From: RPQJ01 sp963846885
Lineage (GTDB): Bacteria; Pseudomonadota; Gammaproteobacteria; Steroidobacterales; Steroidobacteraceae
Assembly: GCA_963846885.1 (NCBI GenBank)
Contig: CAWJXS010000020.1
Coordinates: 372,001 to 436,000 of the forward strand
DNA length: 64,000 nt
Direction: 5' to 3'
In this document: piece by piece, positions 40,642 to 48,858 of the stretch
Position numbering within the stretch: position 1 is the first letter of the stretch
How the letters are laid out: every line of letters starts with the position of its first letter
Notes under the pieces: generated by a model
Database searches by the model: none
What the model was told of the DNA's origin: nothing
Seen by the model: the letters and a program-made list of their open reading frames with translations, nothing else
Made by a program: the position numbers and the translations under genes

Positions 40642-41826
40642 CTAGATTTCCCACCCGGGCGGCTGGCCCGTGAACGCATCGACACCCTCGAGCAGCGTGG
40701 CGATGTCGCGGTGTTCCTCTGCCGTGATGTCCGGTCGTGCGATGTCGAACACGAGCATGACGCGAGCGCCGTCGCTCTCGTTCACGGCCTCGTGCTCGAT
40801 GGAATCGTCGAACACCCACGCGCGGCCTTCCTGCAACTCACGCACCTCGGCGCCGACGCGCAGGCGGCACTTGCCGGGCACCAGCAGCGGCAGGTGCACG
40901 ATCAGGCGCGTGTTGATCAGGCCGTTGCGCGGTGGGATGTGCGTGCCCGGCGCGAGTTTGCAGAACAGCACGCTGGGCGAACGGTGCGACATCTGCGCGA
41001 GTGGCACGGCCGCCAGCGCGGCCAGCGTCTGCGGACAGCGCGCGGCGTTGGCTTCGTTCAACTCTCCGTTGCGCCACAAGTGGAATGCCGACCACGCCGG
41101 GTTGTCGGCGAGCGGACGCTGGTCGCCAGCGGCACGCGAGGGATCGCCCTTGATGTACGGCGCGAAAGCCGCGGGATCCTGCAGCAATGCGTCGAGTTCG
41201 GCGCGGATCGCAGGCACCGCGGCCTCGAGCGCGTCGAGCCACGGGAAAGCCGCACGGTCGAAGAACGGCTGCTGTGACAACTGCGGGAAATAGAAGTAGC
41301 GCGGTTCCTGCAGGAAGATGCGCTGGCGGCCGAGCAGGATGTCGAGCGACTGCGCGAGCCGCGTGTCGCCCTGGGGAGCGGCGTCGACGCCCTTCTGCTT
41401 GAGCCACGAGCGCATGTGCTCCTCGTAGCGCCTGGAGAACTGCTCGTTCGCCTGCTGCACGCGGCGCATTTCCTGTTGCAGGTCGGGCGGCAACTCGTTT
41501 GCAGGTGGCGACACACGCAGCGCCGCGCGGTAATGCGCTGCTGCGCCGCGCGAGTCGCCGCTGCGCTCGAGGCTGTCGCCCTTCATCACGAGCGCGCGCA
41601 GGTTGCGCGGATCGAGCGTGAGCACGCGGTCGGCGGAGGCGGCCATGCCGGCCCAGTCCTCCAGCGCACGGCACGAGTACGCCAGGCCGAGCATGACCGG
41701 GATATCGGCCTGACCGGCCTGGGCTGCGCGCAGGAACAAGTCGCGGGCGCTACGGGGGTCGCCGCGCCGGAGGGCGTCGGCGGCTGCGCGGGCAAGGGCT
41801 TGCCCGTCTTCGTTGGGTGTATTCAT
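40642..41826 (-). CDS. Aspartyl/asparaginyl beta-hydroxylase-domain protein with TPR region
   Basis: A 394-aa protein. The N-terminal 100 residues form TPR-like helices (ARDLFLRAAQAGQADIPVML, RALVMKGDSLERSGDSRGAA). The C-terminal 2-oxoglutarate/Fe(II) oxygenase domain carries KLAPGTHIPPRNGLINTRLI, VHLPLLVPGKCRLRVGAE and WVFDDSIEHEAVNESDGARV; the two His-containing stretches supply the iron ligands seen in this family. It hydroxylates an unknown protein or small-molecule target. The gene is intact and probably co-transcribed with the exonuclease. Confidence 0.88.
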   Translation of the reverse strand: MNTPNEDGQALARAAADALRRGDPRSARDLFLRAAQAGQADIPVMLGLAYSCRALEDWAGMAASADRVLTLDPRNLRALVMKGDSLERSGDSRGAAAHYRAALRVSPPANELPPDLQQEMRRVQQANEQFSRRYEEHMRSWLKQKGVDAAPQGDTRLAQSLDILLGRQRIFLQEPRYFYFPQLSQQPFFDRAAFPWLDALEAAVPAIRAELDALLQDPAAFAPYIKGDPSRAAGDQRPLADNPAWSAFHLWRNGELNEANAARCPQTLAALAAVPLAQMSHRSPSVLFCKLAPGTHIPPRNGLINTRLIVHLPLLVPGKCRLRVGAEVRELQEGRAWVFDDSIEHEAVNESDGARVMLVFDIARPDITAEEHRDIATLLEGVDAFTGQPPGWEI

Positions 41827-41912
41827 GGTGCGCGAAGGATAAGAGATCGGGCGACACCTTGGCAGGTTGACGCCCGACGACGATTCGGGCTGCTGCGTGC
41901 GAGGATGCGGGC

Positions 41913-42476
41913 ATGAGCAGCCAGCCCCAGGCCGGGCAGTCGTCGTCCGCAGCGGCAGACGTCCGGATCGTCCCGATCGCCCGCCACCATTTCACCGGTT
42001 TCCACGCCGCGGTCGACAGCGTGGCGCGCGAAGGCCGCTACCTCGCCATGCTGGAGGCGCCCTCTTTCGTGCGGACGCGTCGTTTCTTGCTGGACAGCCT
42101 CAAGGCCGGAGCCGTGCACGTGGTCGCCGTCGCCGGCTATGACGAAGTGGTCGGCTGGTGCGATCTGCGGCCGAAAACAGCGCCGACCCTGCGCCACAGC
42201 GCAGTGCTGGGCATGGGCCTGCTGGCGCCTTACCGCGGCCTCGGCCTGGGCACGCGCCTGCTGGCCGAGACGCTGCAACGGGCCCGCCAGGCGGGGCTGC
42301 AGCGGGCCGAATTGATCGTGCGCGCCGACAATGCGCCCGCGATCGCGCTGTATCGACGCGCCGGATTCGAGCTGGAGGGCACCCTGCGCGACTACCTGCG
42401 AGTCGGGGGCGTGTCTTGCGATGCCTTGCTGATGGCCCGGCTCGAGCCGCTGCACGGTTCCGTGCAGGAGCGTTGA
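41913..42476 (+). CDS. GNAT-family N-acetyltransferase
   Basis: A 187-aa acetyl-CoA-dependent acyltransferase. The CoA-binding motif A reads LGMGLLAPYRGLGLGTRLLA (R/Q-x-x-G-x-G/A type), followed by motif B ALYRRAGFELEGTLRDYLRV. The N-terminal part is RimL-like (IARHHFTGFHAAVDSVAREG). Acceptor unknown. Its last codons contain an 18-base perfect dyad (42450-42467) close to a TATAAT element, so the gene end overlaps the control region of the LysR gene. Confidence 0.85.
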   Translation: MSSQPQAGQSSSAAADVRIVPIARHHFTGFHAAVDSVAREGRYLAMLEAPSFVRTRRFLLDSLKAGAVHVVAVAGYDEVVGWCDLRPKTAPTLRHSAVLGMGLLAPYRGLGLGTRLLAETLQRARQAGLQRAELIVRADNAPAIALYRRAGFELEGTLRDYLRVGGVSCDALLMARLEPLHGSVQER

Positions 42477-42492
42477 CCGGCGGCGCTATAAT
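42450..42492 (+). promoter_or_regulatory. Candidate operator dyad and -10 element before the LysR gene
   Basis: A perfect dyad, CTGCACGG and CCGTGCAG separated by TT (42450-42467), lies 19 bases before a consensus TATAAT at 42487-42492. The -35 position has no good match, as expected for a promoter that needs an activator or is autoregulated. The dyad falls inside the end of the GNAT gene, so it might instead be a chance feature of coding sequence. Confidence 0.4.
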
Positions 42493-42629
42493 CGTGCGCT
42501 TCGGCTGAGCCGGGGGTGGGGACGTGGCTCGTCAGGCCGCGTATCCCTTTGTTTCGCAATGGTTTTGGACGTGGCGTCCGGACTGGCATGCAAGTTGCCA
42601 CTGCTTGGAACGTCACGCACGGAACGGAC

Positions 42630-43559
42630 ATGGTTGCCCAGATCAGGACGCCGCCTTTACGGCTGCTCCGAGCCTTTTGCCTCGCGGCACGTCATTCGAG
42701 CTTCAAGGCTGCGGCCGATCGGTTGTCGCTGACGCCCTCGGCTGTCAGTCACCAGGTCAAAGAGCTCGAGGAACAGCTGGGAGTTTCGCTGTTCGAGCGC
42801 CGCACACGCTCCGTGCTGCTGACCCCGGTAGGCCGGCAACTGCTCGACGACCTGGAACCCGCGCTGCTCGCGCTCGGGACAGCCATCGAACGCACCCGCA
42901 ACGCGTCCGGCGCGCGCCGCCAGCTGCGCGTCGTGATGCCGCCGTTCTTCGCCAGCGAGCTTTTTGCCCCCCGGTTGCCGGATTTTCACGCGCGCCACGG
43001 CGGCATCGACATCCAGGTCGACACCCAGGACCCGCGCCCCGGCCAGCATTCCGGGTTCACGGACATCTCGATCGTGCTGGCGAGGCAACCGCCGGACACG
43101 GGCGACGTGGAGGCGGTACGGCTGATGCCACTGCGGCTGGTCGCTGCCGCGTCGCGCAAGGTCGCGGACTCCATGGGTGGCAAGCGCAACGCCCGTGCGT
43201 TCGACGGCCAGACGCTGATCATGCATCGCAACTTCCGCAGCGACGTCTGGGACCTGTGGTTGAACCAGGTCGGGCTCGACCTGCGGCGGATCAGCAACGT
43301 GGTCGAGTTCGACAACATGGTGGCCGTGGCGCGGGCCGCGGAGCGCGGCGGCGGGATCGCGCTGGTGCCCGCGGTGGTCTGCCAGCCGTGGTTCGAGCGC
43401 GGTGCGCTGGTCCGGCTCGAGGGCTTCGACCTGCAGGGCAACGACGCGTACTACCTGGTGGCCCGGCGCGGCGATTTCGAGCGGTCCGAGGTGCGGGCCC
43501 TGGTCGACTGGTCGATCGAGCAATTCCAGTTGATCGAGGCGGCGCCGGTCGCGGCCTGA
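42630..43559 (+). CDS. LysR-family transcriptional regulator
   Basis: A 309-aa regulator of the GcvA-like type. The winged helix-turn-helix reads PLRLLRAFCLAARHSSFKAA, ADRLSLTPSAVSHQVKELEE and GVSLFERRTRSVLLTPVG. A type 2 periplasmic-binding-like effector domain follows (VVMPPFFASELFAPRLPDF, RNFRSDVWDLWLNQVGLDL). ATG at 42630 places the HTH at the normal distance; in-frame starts at 42588 (ATG) and 42516 (GTG) would add up to 38 residues. No divergently transcribed target lies next to it; the target may be the downstream amidohydrolase or itself. Confidence 0.88.
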   Translation: MVAQIRTPPLRLLRAFCLAARHSSFKAAADRLSLTPSAVSHQVKELEEQLGVSLFERRTRSVLLTPVGRQLLDDLEPALLALGTAIERTRNASGARRQLRVVMPPFFASELFAPRLPDFHARHGGIDIQVDTQDPRPGQHSGFTDISIVLARQPPDTGDVEAVRLMPLRLVAAASRKVADSMGGKRNARAFDGQTLIMHRNFRSDVWDLWLNQVGLDLRRISNVVEFDNMVAVARAAERGGGIALVPAVVCQPWFERGALVRLEGFDLQGNDAYYLVARRGDFERSEVRALVDWSIEQFQLIEAAPVAA

Positions 43560-43978
43560 GGGTGACGAACGCTCATTCATCGTGTGATGAAAGTTTGTTT
43601 GTCGCAGTGCAGCATCGTACGTAGTCTCGAAGCGTCCGGGGTTTCCATGATGTGGCCCTGGGGTGCACTCCCCCTGCGACCCCCGCCACATGAAGCCGTC
43701 GGAACTTGCCGGGTGGTCTGGGACGCACTCCCCCTGCTCCCCCAGACCATCCCGGCGAGTTATTGCGATGGATCCGCCCCCGCGCAGGCGCCCCACAGCA
43801 TGGTCCCCCGCGACAACACGGCCGCCGGCCCCGTTGCGAAAACACGCGCTCCAGCTCGTCCACGGTCGATGCCCGTCCTGCCGATCGCTGGAAGATTGTC
43901 GTAAATGGCAATATCTTCCCGCCCATAAATCGGCATCTAGTGCGCTCGCGTCACCGGTCCAGATCCAAGGAAGCGCTT
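43560..43978 (+). other. 419-base gap holding a twin-hairpin RNA candidate
   Basis: No supported protein gene is present. It contains two adjacent hairpins (43646-43691 and 43709-43755, given separately) and a small dyad TTCATC-GTGT-GATGAA at 43577-43592 just after the LysR stop, followed by a T-rich stretch that may end the LysR transcript. About 220 bases between the second hairpin and the amidohydrolase start show nothing I recognise. Confidence 0.6.
43646..43755 (+). ncRNA. Candidate structured RNA: two hairpins with an identical C-rich loop
   Basis: The 13-mer GCACTCCCCCTGC occurs at 43665-43677 and again at 43725-43737, exactly 60 bases apart. Each copy sits in the loop of its own hairpin. 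Hairpin 1 pairs TGTGGC (43651-43656) with GCCACA (43685-43690). Hairpin 2 pairs GGTCTGGG (43715-43722) with CCCAGACC (43741-43748), and can extend outward with GCCGGG/CCCGGC. The stems differ in sequence but both pair, while the loop is unchanged, which is the sign of selection on RNA structure. C-rich loops are a known feature of bacterial regulatory RNAs that bind Shine-Dalgarno-like G-rich targets. It could be a free small RNA or a leader element of the amidohydrolase mRNA. Confidence 0.5.
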
Positions 43979-45691
43979 ATGACCCGTCGCCCGGCCCTTG
44001 CCTCTGTCATCCTCGCCGCCGTCGTGCTGGCTGCCTGCAGCAAGAAACCCGCAGACACCACCCCCGCCGCGGCCGCGGACCTCATCGTTTTCGGCGGGCC
44101 CATCGTGACGATGGAAGGCGACCAGCCCACCACCGTCGAAGCCATCGTCGTGGACGAGGGCAAGATCGCGTTCGTCGGCAGCAAGGCGGACGCGCTCAAG
44201 CAGCAGGCTGAAGGCACGGTGCTGAAGGATCTCGGCGGCAAGACACTGATGCCCGGTTTCATCGACGGTCACGCGCATGCCCAGCAATTCGGAATGCAGG
44301 CCGTTGGCGCCAACCTGCTCGCCCCTCCCGATGGCAGCGTCAATACGATCGACGATGTCGTCGCCAAGTTGAAGGCTTTTGCTGCCGGCCCCGACGTCGA
44401 GAAAACCGGCTGGATCTTCGGCGTCGGCTACGACGACGCCCTGCTCGGCCGCCACCCGACGCGCGCAGACCTCGACAAGGTCTCGACGACCGTCCCGGTC
44501 ATGGCGACCCACATCTCGGCGCACTTTGCGGCGGTCAACACGCTCGGGCTGAAGATGATCGGCTACGACGCCAGCACGCAGAATCCCGAGGGGGGCGTCA
44601 TCCGCCGCGAGGCCGACGGCAAGACCCCGAACGGCGTGCTCGAGGAGCTTGCGGCGATGCCGCACATGGTGAAGTCCCTCGCGCCAACCACGCAGGCGGG
44701 CAAGGACGAATTCCTGAAGCGTGGCCTCGAACTGGCGAAGAGCTACGGTTACACGACCGCGAACGAAGGCCGCATGTTCGGGCCGATGCATGCAGTCATG
44801 GCTGACGCCGCAAAGCGCGGACTGCTGGACATCGATTTCATCGGCTGGATGGACTACACGGGCCGCAGCGAGCTGGACCAGGCCTTCAGCACGACCTATT
44901 CCGATCACTACCGCCTCGGCGGCCTGAAAGTCACGCTCGACGGCTCGCCGCAGGGCCGGACGGCCTGGCGCACCGTTCCCTACTTGCTCCCGCCGGACGG
45001 GCAGCAGGCCGGCTACAAGGGCTACCCCGCCATTCCCGACACGAAGCAGGTCGAAGCTTACCTGGACGAGGCATACACCAAGGGCTGGCCGGTCAAAGTG
45101 CACGCGAACGGCGATGCCGCCATCGACCAGCTGTTCGAGGCGCTGAAGCCCGTGGTCGCGAAGCATGGCGTGAAGCCGGGCCAGGTGACCCTGATCCACG
45201 GCCAGTTCATCCGCCCGGACCAGGTTCAGCAGCTGAAGCCGCTCGGCATCTTCCCGTCGATGTTCCCGATGCACACGTTCTACTGGGGCGACTGGTACAA
45301 GCAGATCGTCGGCCCGGAACAGGCTGCCCTTATCTCGCCGATGCGCTCGATCCTGAACACCGGCCTGCATGCGACGAGCCACACCGATGCGCCGGTCGCG
45401 CTGCCGAACCTGATGCAGGTGGTGTGGGCCACAGTGAACCGCACGTCGCGCTCGGGAACGGTCATCGGCCCCGACGAGCGCGTCACGCCCTATGAAGCGA
45501 TGCAGATGATCACGATCTGGGGCGCGGAGCAGTTCGGCGAGCAGGCGGCCAAGGGCTCCATCAAGGAAGGCAAGCTCGCCGACCTCGTCGTGCTCTCCGC
45601 CAACCCGCTCACCGTGGACCCGGCGACGATCAACCAGATCCAGGTCCTCGAAACGATCAAGGACGGCAAGACCGTCTGGGTCCGCAAGTAA
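43979..45691 (+). CDS. Amidohydrolase family 3 lipoprotein (YtcJ-like)
   Basis: A 570-aa metal-dependent hydrolase with a lipoprotein signal (ASVILAAVVLAAC). Motifs: LMPGFIDGHAHAQQFGMQAV with the metal-binding HxH, WPVKVHANGDAAIDQLFEAL, QVTLIHGQFIRPDQVQQLKP and LHATSHTDAPVALPNLMQVV. The C-terminal strand GKLADLVVLSANPLTVDPA is typical of the composite domain. Exported members hydrolyse small cyclic amides or esters, but the substrate is unknown. The start is ATG at 43979, with AAGGAAG before it; longer in-frame readings upstream lack a signal. The hairpin element lies 225 bases upstream. Confidence 0.88.
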   Translation: MTRRPALASVILAAVVLAACSKKPADTTPAAAADLIVFGGPIVTMEGDQPTTVEAIVVDEGKIAFVGSKADALKQQAEGTVLKDLGGKTLMPGFIDGHAHAQQFGMQAVGANLLAPPDGSVNTIDDVVAKLKAFAAGPDVEKTGWIFGVGYDDALLGRHPTRADLDKVSTTVPVMATHISAHFAAVNTLGLKMIGYDASTQNPEGGVIRREADGKTPNGVLEELAAMPHMVKSLAPTTQAGKDEFLKRGLELAKSYGYTTANEGRMFGPMHAVMADAAKRGLLDIDFIGWMDYTGRSELDQAFSTTYSDHYRLGGLKVTLDGSPQGRTAWRTVPYLLPPDGQQAGYKGYPAIPDTKQVEAYLDEAYTKGWPVKVHANGDAAIDQLFEALKPVVAKHGVKPGQVTLIHGQFIRPDQVQQLKPLGIFPSMFPMHTFYWGDWYKQIVGPEQAALISPMRSILNTGLHATSHTDAPVALPNLMQVVWATVNRTSRSGTVIGPDERVTPYEAMQMITIWGAEQFGEQAAKGSIKEGKLADLVVLSANPLTVDPATINQIQVLETIKDGKTVWVRK

Positions 45692-45706
45692 GGTAAGGAT
45701 CGACTG

Positions 45707-46456
45707 CTAGCGGGTGAGCAGCAGCTTGCCACCCGCGACGCAGAGGACGAGCGCCAAGGCAACGAGCAGCCAGCGGCCGCGCAGGAACTGCAGGCCCAGC
45801 GTGGTGCCGAGCAATCCGCCCGCCACCACCGCCGCCGCGTAGAGCGGCAACTCGGCGGGCAGCGAGCCCTGGCTCCACTGGAAGCCGAGCAGTCCAGCGA
45901 TCGAGTTGAGCAGGATGAAAGGTGCCGCGAGGCCGGCTGCGCCGCGCGGACCGGCCCAACCGGCGAGCAGCAGCAGCGGGCTCAGGAAGATGCCGCCGCC
46001 GGTGCCGGTCAGCCCCGACAGCAGGCCGATGGCCGCACCGCTGCCGAGCGCAACGTAGCGAGGAATGGCGAGAGGCCGCTCCTGTATCGATTCCCCGCCA
46101 CCGCTGGCCCGCCACAGCATCACTGCAGCCGAGAAGATCAATACGCACCCCAGCATCGCGCGGTAGCCCGCGACGGGCAGGTGCGTGAGCCCGCCGAGGT
46201 ACGCGAACGGCACGGAGGCCAGTACGAAGGGCAACAGGTCATTCCACCCGGTCCAGCCCGCACGACGGAATCGATACGTCGCCACGGCCGCGACGAGCAC
46301 GTTGAGCGCGAGTGCCGTGGGTCGCATCGTCGCCGGGGCGACGCCCAGCAAGGCCATGATCGCGAGGTAGCCGGACGCACCCGCATGCCCGACGGTGCTG
46401 TACAGCACCGCGACGGCAAAAAACGCGATGGCCAGCAGCGCTGCGTCGTCAGTCAT
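45707..46456 (-). CDS. TauE/SafE-family membrane permease
   Basis: A 249-aa inner-membrane protein of about eight helices. The repeated TSUP halves are visible: LYSTVGHAGASGYLAIMALL in the first half and SGLTGTGGGIFLSPLLLLAG in the second. The family exports or imports sulphur-containing anions such as sulphite, thiosulphate or sulphoacetate; no neighbour points to the substrate. ATG at 46456 (MTDDAALLAIAFFAVAVLYS) starts the first helix directly. It converges with the amidohydrolase (15 bases apart). Confidence 0.8.
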   Translation of the reverse strand: MTDDAALLAIAFFAVAVLYSTVGHAGASGYLAIMALLGVAPATMRPTALALNVLVAAVATYRFRRAGWTGWNDLLPFVLASVPFAYLGGLTHLPVAGYRAMLGCVLIFSAAVMLWRASGGGESIQERPLAIPRYVALGSGAAIGLLSGLTGTGGGIFLSPLLLLAGWAGPRGAAGLAAPFILLNSIAGLLGFQWSQGSLPAELPLYAAAVVAGGLLGTTLGLQFLRGRWLLVALALVLCVAGGKLLLTR

Positions 46457-46503
46457 GGGCACGCAGCAACGCGGCGCCCCGGCTCGAGCGCACGCGACTG
46501 CAA

Positions 46504-47133
46504 TTACGGGGTGCCCGCCGCTGCGCCCTGCCGCAGGCGGGCATGCAGCGGACTCGACCGTGGGAAGTGCGCGAGCAGGTATTCCATCTGGTCGGCCAGC
46601 ACGCGCCGACCCTTCAGGTAGATGTACTCGGCATAGCTCGGCGTGAACGGCACGGCGATCAGTTGCAGCTTGGCCTGCTCGGGCGTGCGCCACGCCTTCA
46701 GGTTGTTGCAGCGACGGCACGCGGTGACCACGTTGTTCCAGGTATCGAGACCGCCGCGCGAGAGCGGCGTGACGTGGTCGCGCGACAGCTGGCTCGTGGG
46801 AAAACGCTGTGCGCAGTAAAGGCACAGGTGCGCATCGCGGCGGAACAGGGTTTCGTTGTTGAGCGGCGGGACGTAGCCCTGGTGCCGGCCGCCTGGATTG
46901 TGGCTGTGGCCGATCGTCGCGACGATCGAATTCACCCGGACGATGGTGCGCTGACCCGTGCGCGCGCTCACGCCGCCCCGCAGCGAAAACAGGGTCTGGC
47001 CGAACGCGTAAGCGACCTGCCCCATGAAGTGCAGCCGCACCGCGTCGCGGTAGTCGATCCACTCCAGGGGCATTCCCGCCACGTCCGTCCGCAGGACTTC
47101 CTGCGTAAGTGCGTACTGCGAAAGTGCGCGCAT
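46504..47133 (-). CDS. HNH endonuclease
   Basis: A 209-aa protein. The HNH motif is complete: zinc-ligand CxxC pair HLCLYCAQRFP, then SRDHVTPLSRGGLDTWNNVV, then the second pair TACRRCNNLKAWRTPEQAKL. This is the common chromosomal stand-alone HNH protein of proteobacteria, role unknown. ATG at 47133 (MRALSQYALTQEVLR) is chosen; an upstream ATG would add 21 residues of poor similarity. It is divergent from pntA. Confidence 0.85.
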   Translation of the reverse strand: MRALSQYALTQEVLRTDVAGMPLEWIDYRDAVRLHFMGQVAYAFGQTLFSLRGGVSARTGQRTIVRVNSIVATIGHSHNPGGRHQGYVPPLNNETLFRRDAHLCLYCAQRFPTSQLSRDHVTPLSRGGLDTWNNVVTACRRCNNLKAWRTPEQAKLQLIAVPFTPSYAEYIYLKGRRVLADQMEYLLAHFPRSSPLHARLRQGAAAGTP

Positions 47134-47256
47134 GCCGTGAAGATACGGCACTGCTGTGCAATAATCCACGGCTGTTTCGCCGCCGTGACCATTCAAAATA
47201 TCCCTTTCACGACAGCGGCTTAGCCGCGCCGGTGGTTGGGGGAGGAGCGCTAGACC

Positions 47257-48846
47257 ATGTCGCTGACGATCGGAGTGCCGCGCGAGACCTTCGCCGGCGA
47301 AAAACGCGTGGCCACCGTGCCCGACGTGGTCGCCAAGCTCGTCAAGCTCGGCTTCGCCGTGCGTGTCGAATCCGGTGCCGGTGCGGGCGCCAATTTCGAC
47401 GACGAGGCGTACCGGGCTGCCGGAGCCAGCATCGCGGCCAGCGCGGCCGAACTGATGACGGACTCCGACATGGTCTTCCGCGTGCGTCCACCCACGCTCG
47501 ACGAGGTCGCGCTGATGCGGCCGGGCAGCACGCTCATCGGCTTCATCTGGCCGGCCCAGAACCCGGAGCTGATGCAGGCGATGGCGGCACGCAACCTCAC
47601 GGTGCTCGCGATCGACTCGCTGCCGCGCCAGCTCTCACGTGCGCAGAAGATGGATGCGCTGACGTCGATGGCGAGCATCAGCGGCTATCGCGCCGTGATC
47701 GAAGCCGCCAACGCCTTCGACCGCTTCTTCAACGGCCAGATCACTGCCGCGGGCAAGGTGCCGCCGGCCAAGGTGTTCATCGCCGGCGCCGGCGTCGCCG
47801 GCCTCGCGGCCATCGGCACCGCTGCCAACCTCGGCGCCATCGTGCGCGCCAACGACACGCGCGCCGAAGTCGCCGACCAGGTGGTGTCGCTCGGCGGCGA
47901 GTTCGTGAAGGTCGATTACGAAGAGGAAGGCTCGGGCGGCGGCGGCTACGCCAAGGTCATGAGCGAAGGCTTCCAGCAGGCCCAGCGCGAGATGTATGCG
48001 CAGCAGGCCCGTGAATCCGACATCATCATCACCACCGCGCTCATTCCGGGCAAACCAGCGCCCAAGCTCATCACCGCTGCGATGGTGCAGAGCATGAAGC
48101 CGGGCAGCGTCATCGTCGACATGGCGGCCGAACAGGGCGGCAACTGCGAGCTGACCGTGCCCGGGCAGGCCGTGGTCCGGCACGGCGTCACCATCGTGGG
48201 CTACACCGATCTCGCGAGCCGCCTGGCCAAGCAGTCGTCGACGCTGTACTCCACGAACCTGCTGCGCCTGACCGAGGAACTCTGCAAGACGAAGGACGGC
48301 GTCATCAACGTCAACATGGACGACGACGCGCTGCGCGGCCTCACCGTCATCAAGGACGGCGCGATCACCTGGCCGCCACCACCGCCCAAGCTGCCAGCGG
48401 CGGCAGCCAAGCCCGCAGCTGCGGCCGCGACCCCCGCGAAGAAGGCGGGCCACGGCCACGGCGCCGGTGAACCCGCGTCGGCCAAGAGCCTCGCGGTGCT
48501 GTTCGGCGGCGGTGCGCTGCTGTTCTGGCTGGTCGGCGCCTTCGCGCCCGCTTCGTTCCTCGCGCACTTCACCGTGTTCATCCTCGCCTGCTTCATCGGC
48601 TACATGGTGATCTGGAACGTGACGCCGGCGCTGCACACGCCGCTCATGAGCGTGACCAACGCCATCTCGAGCATCATCGCCGTCGGCGCGCTGGTGCAGG
48701 TGGCGCCGCCGCTCGGCGCCGGCGCTGAGGGCCGGCCCGATGGGCTGATCCTCGGCCTCGCGGTGGTCGCACTGACGCTCACCGCGATCAACATGTTCGG
48801 CGGCTTTGCCGTCACGCGTCGCATGCTCGCGATGTTCCGCAAGTAA
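47257..48846 (+). CDS. pntA: NAD(P) transhydrogenase subunit alpha (fused PntAA-PntAB)
   Basis: Proton-translocating transhydrogenase couples hydride transfer from NADH to NADP+ with proton entry. The 529-aa protein has the NAD-binding domain I (PRETFAGEKRVATVPDVVAK, PPAKVFIAGAGVAGLAAIGT, IIITTALIPGKPAPKLITAA). A Pro/Ala linker with GHGHGAG follows, then about four membrane helices at residues 410-528 (LAVLFGGGALLFWLVGAF, FTVFILACFIGYMVIWNV). The soluble and membrane parts are one gene here, as in enterobacteria. ATG at 47257 has GGGGGAGG upstream. pntB follows after 12 bases. Confidence 0.95.
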   Translation: MSLTIGVPRETFAGEKRVATVPDVVAKLVKLGFAVRVESGAGAGANFDDEAYRAAGASIAASAAELMTDSDMVFRVRPPTLDEVALMRPGSTLIGFIWPAQNPELMQAMAARNLTVLAIDSLPRQLSRAQKMDALTSMASISGYRAVIEAANAFDRFFNGQITAAGKVPPAKVFIAGAGVAGLAAIGTAANLGAIVRANDTRAEVADQVVSLGGEFVKVDYEEEGSGGGGYAKVMSEGFQQAQREMYAQQARESDIIITTALIPGKPAPKLITAAMVQSMKPGSVIVDMAAEQGGNCELTVPGQAVVRHGVTIVGYTDLASRLAKQSSTLYSTNLLRLTEELCKTKDGVINVNMDDDALRGLTVIKDGAITWPPPPPKLPAAAAKPAAAAATPAKKAGHGHGAGEPASAKSLAVLFGGGALLFWLVGAFAPASFLAHFTVFILACFIGYMVIWNVTPALHTPLMSVTNAISSIIAVGALVQVAPPLGAGAEGRPDGLILGLAVVALTLTAINMFGGFAVTRRMLAMFRK

Positions 48847-48858
48847 GGGGTCGCGCGC

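Noticed and set aside
43937..45382. 481-codon minus-strand frame opposite the amidohydrolase
   Set aside because: Mirror of a clear hydrolase; Arg/His-rich composition typical of antisense translation.
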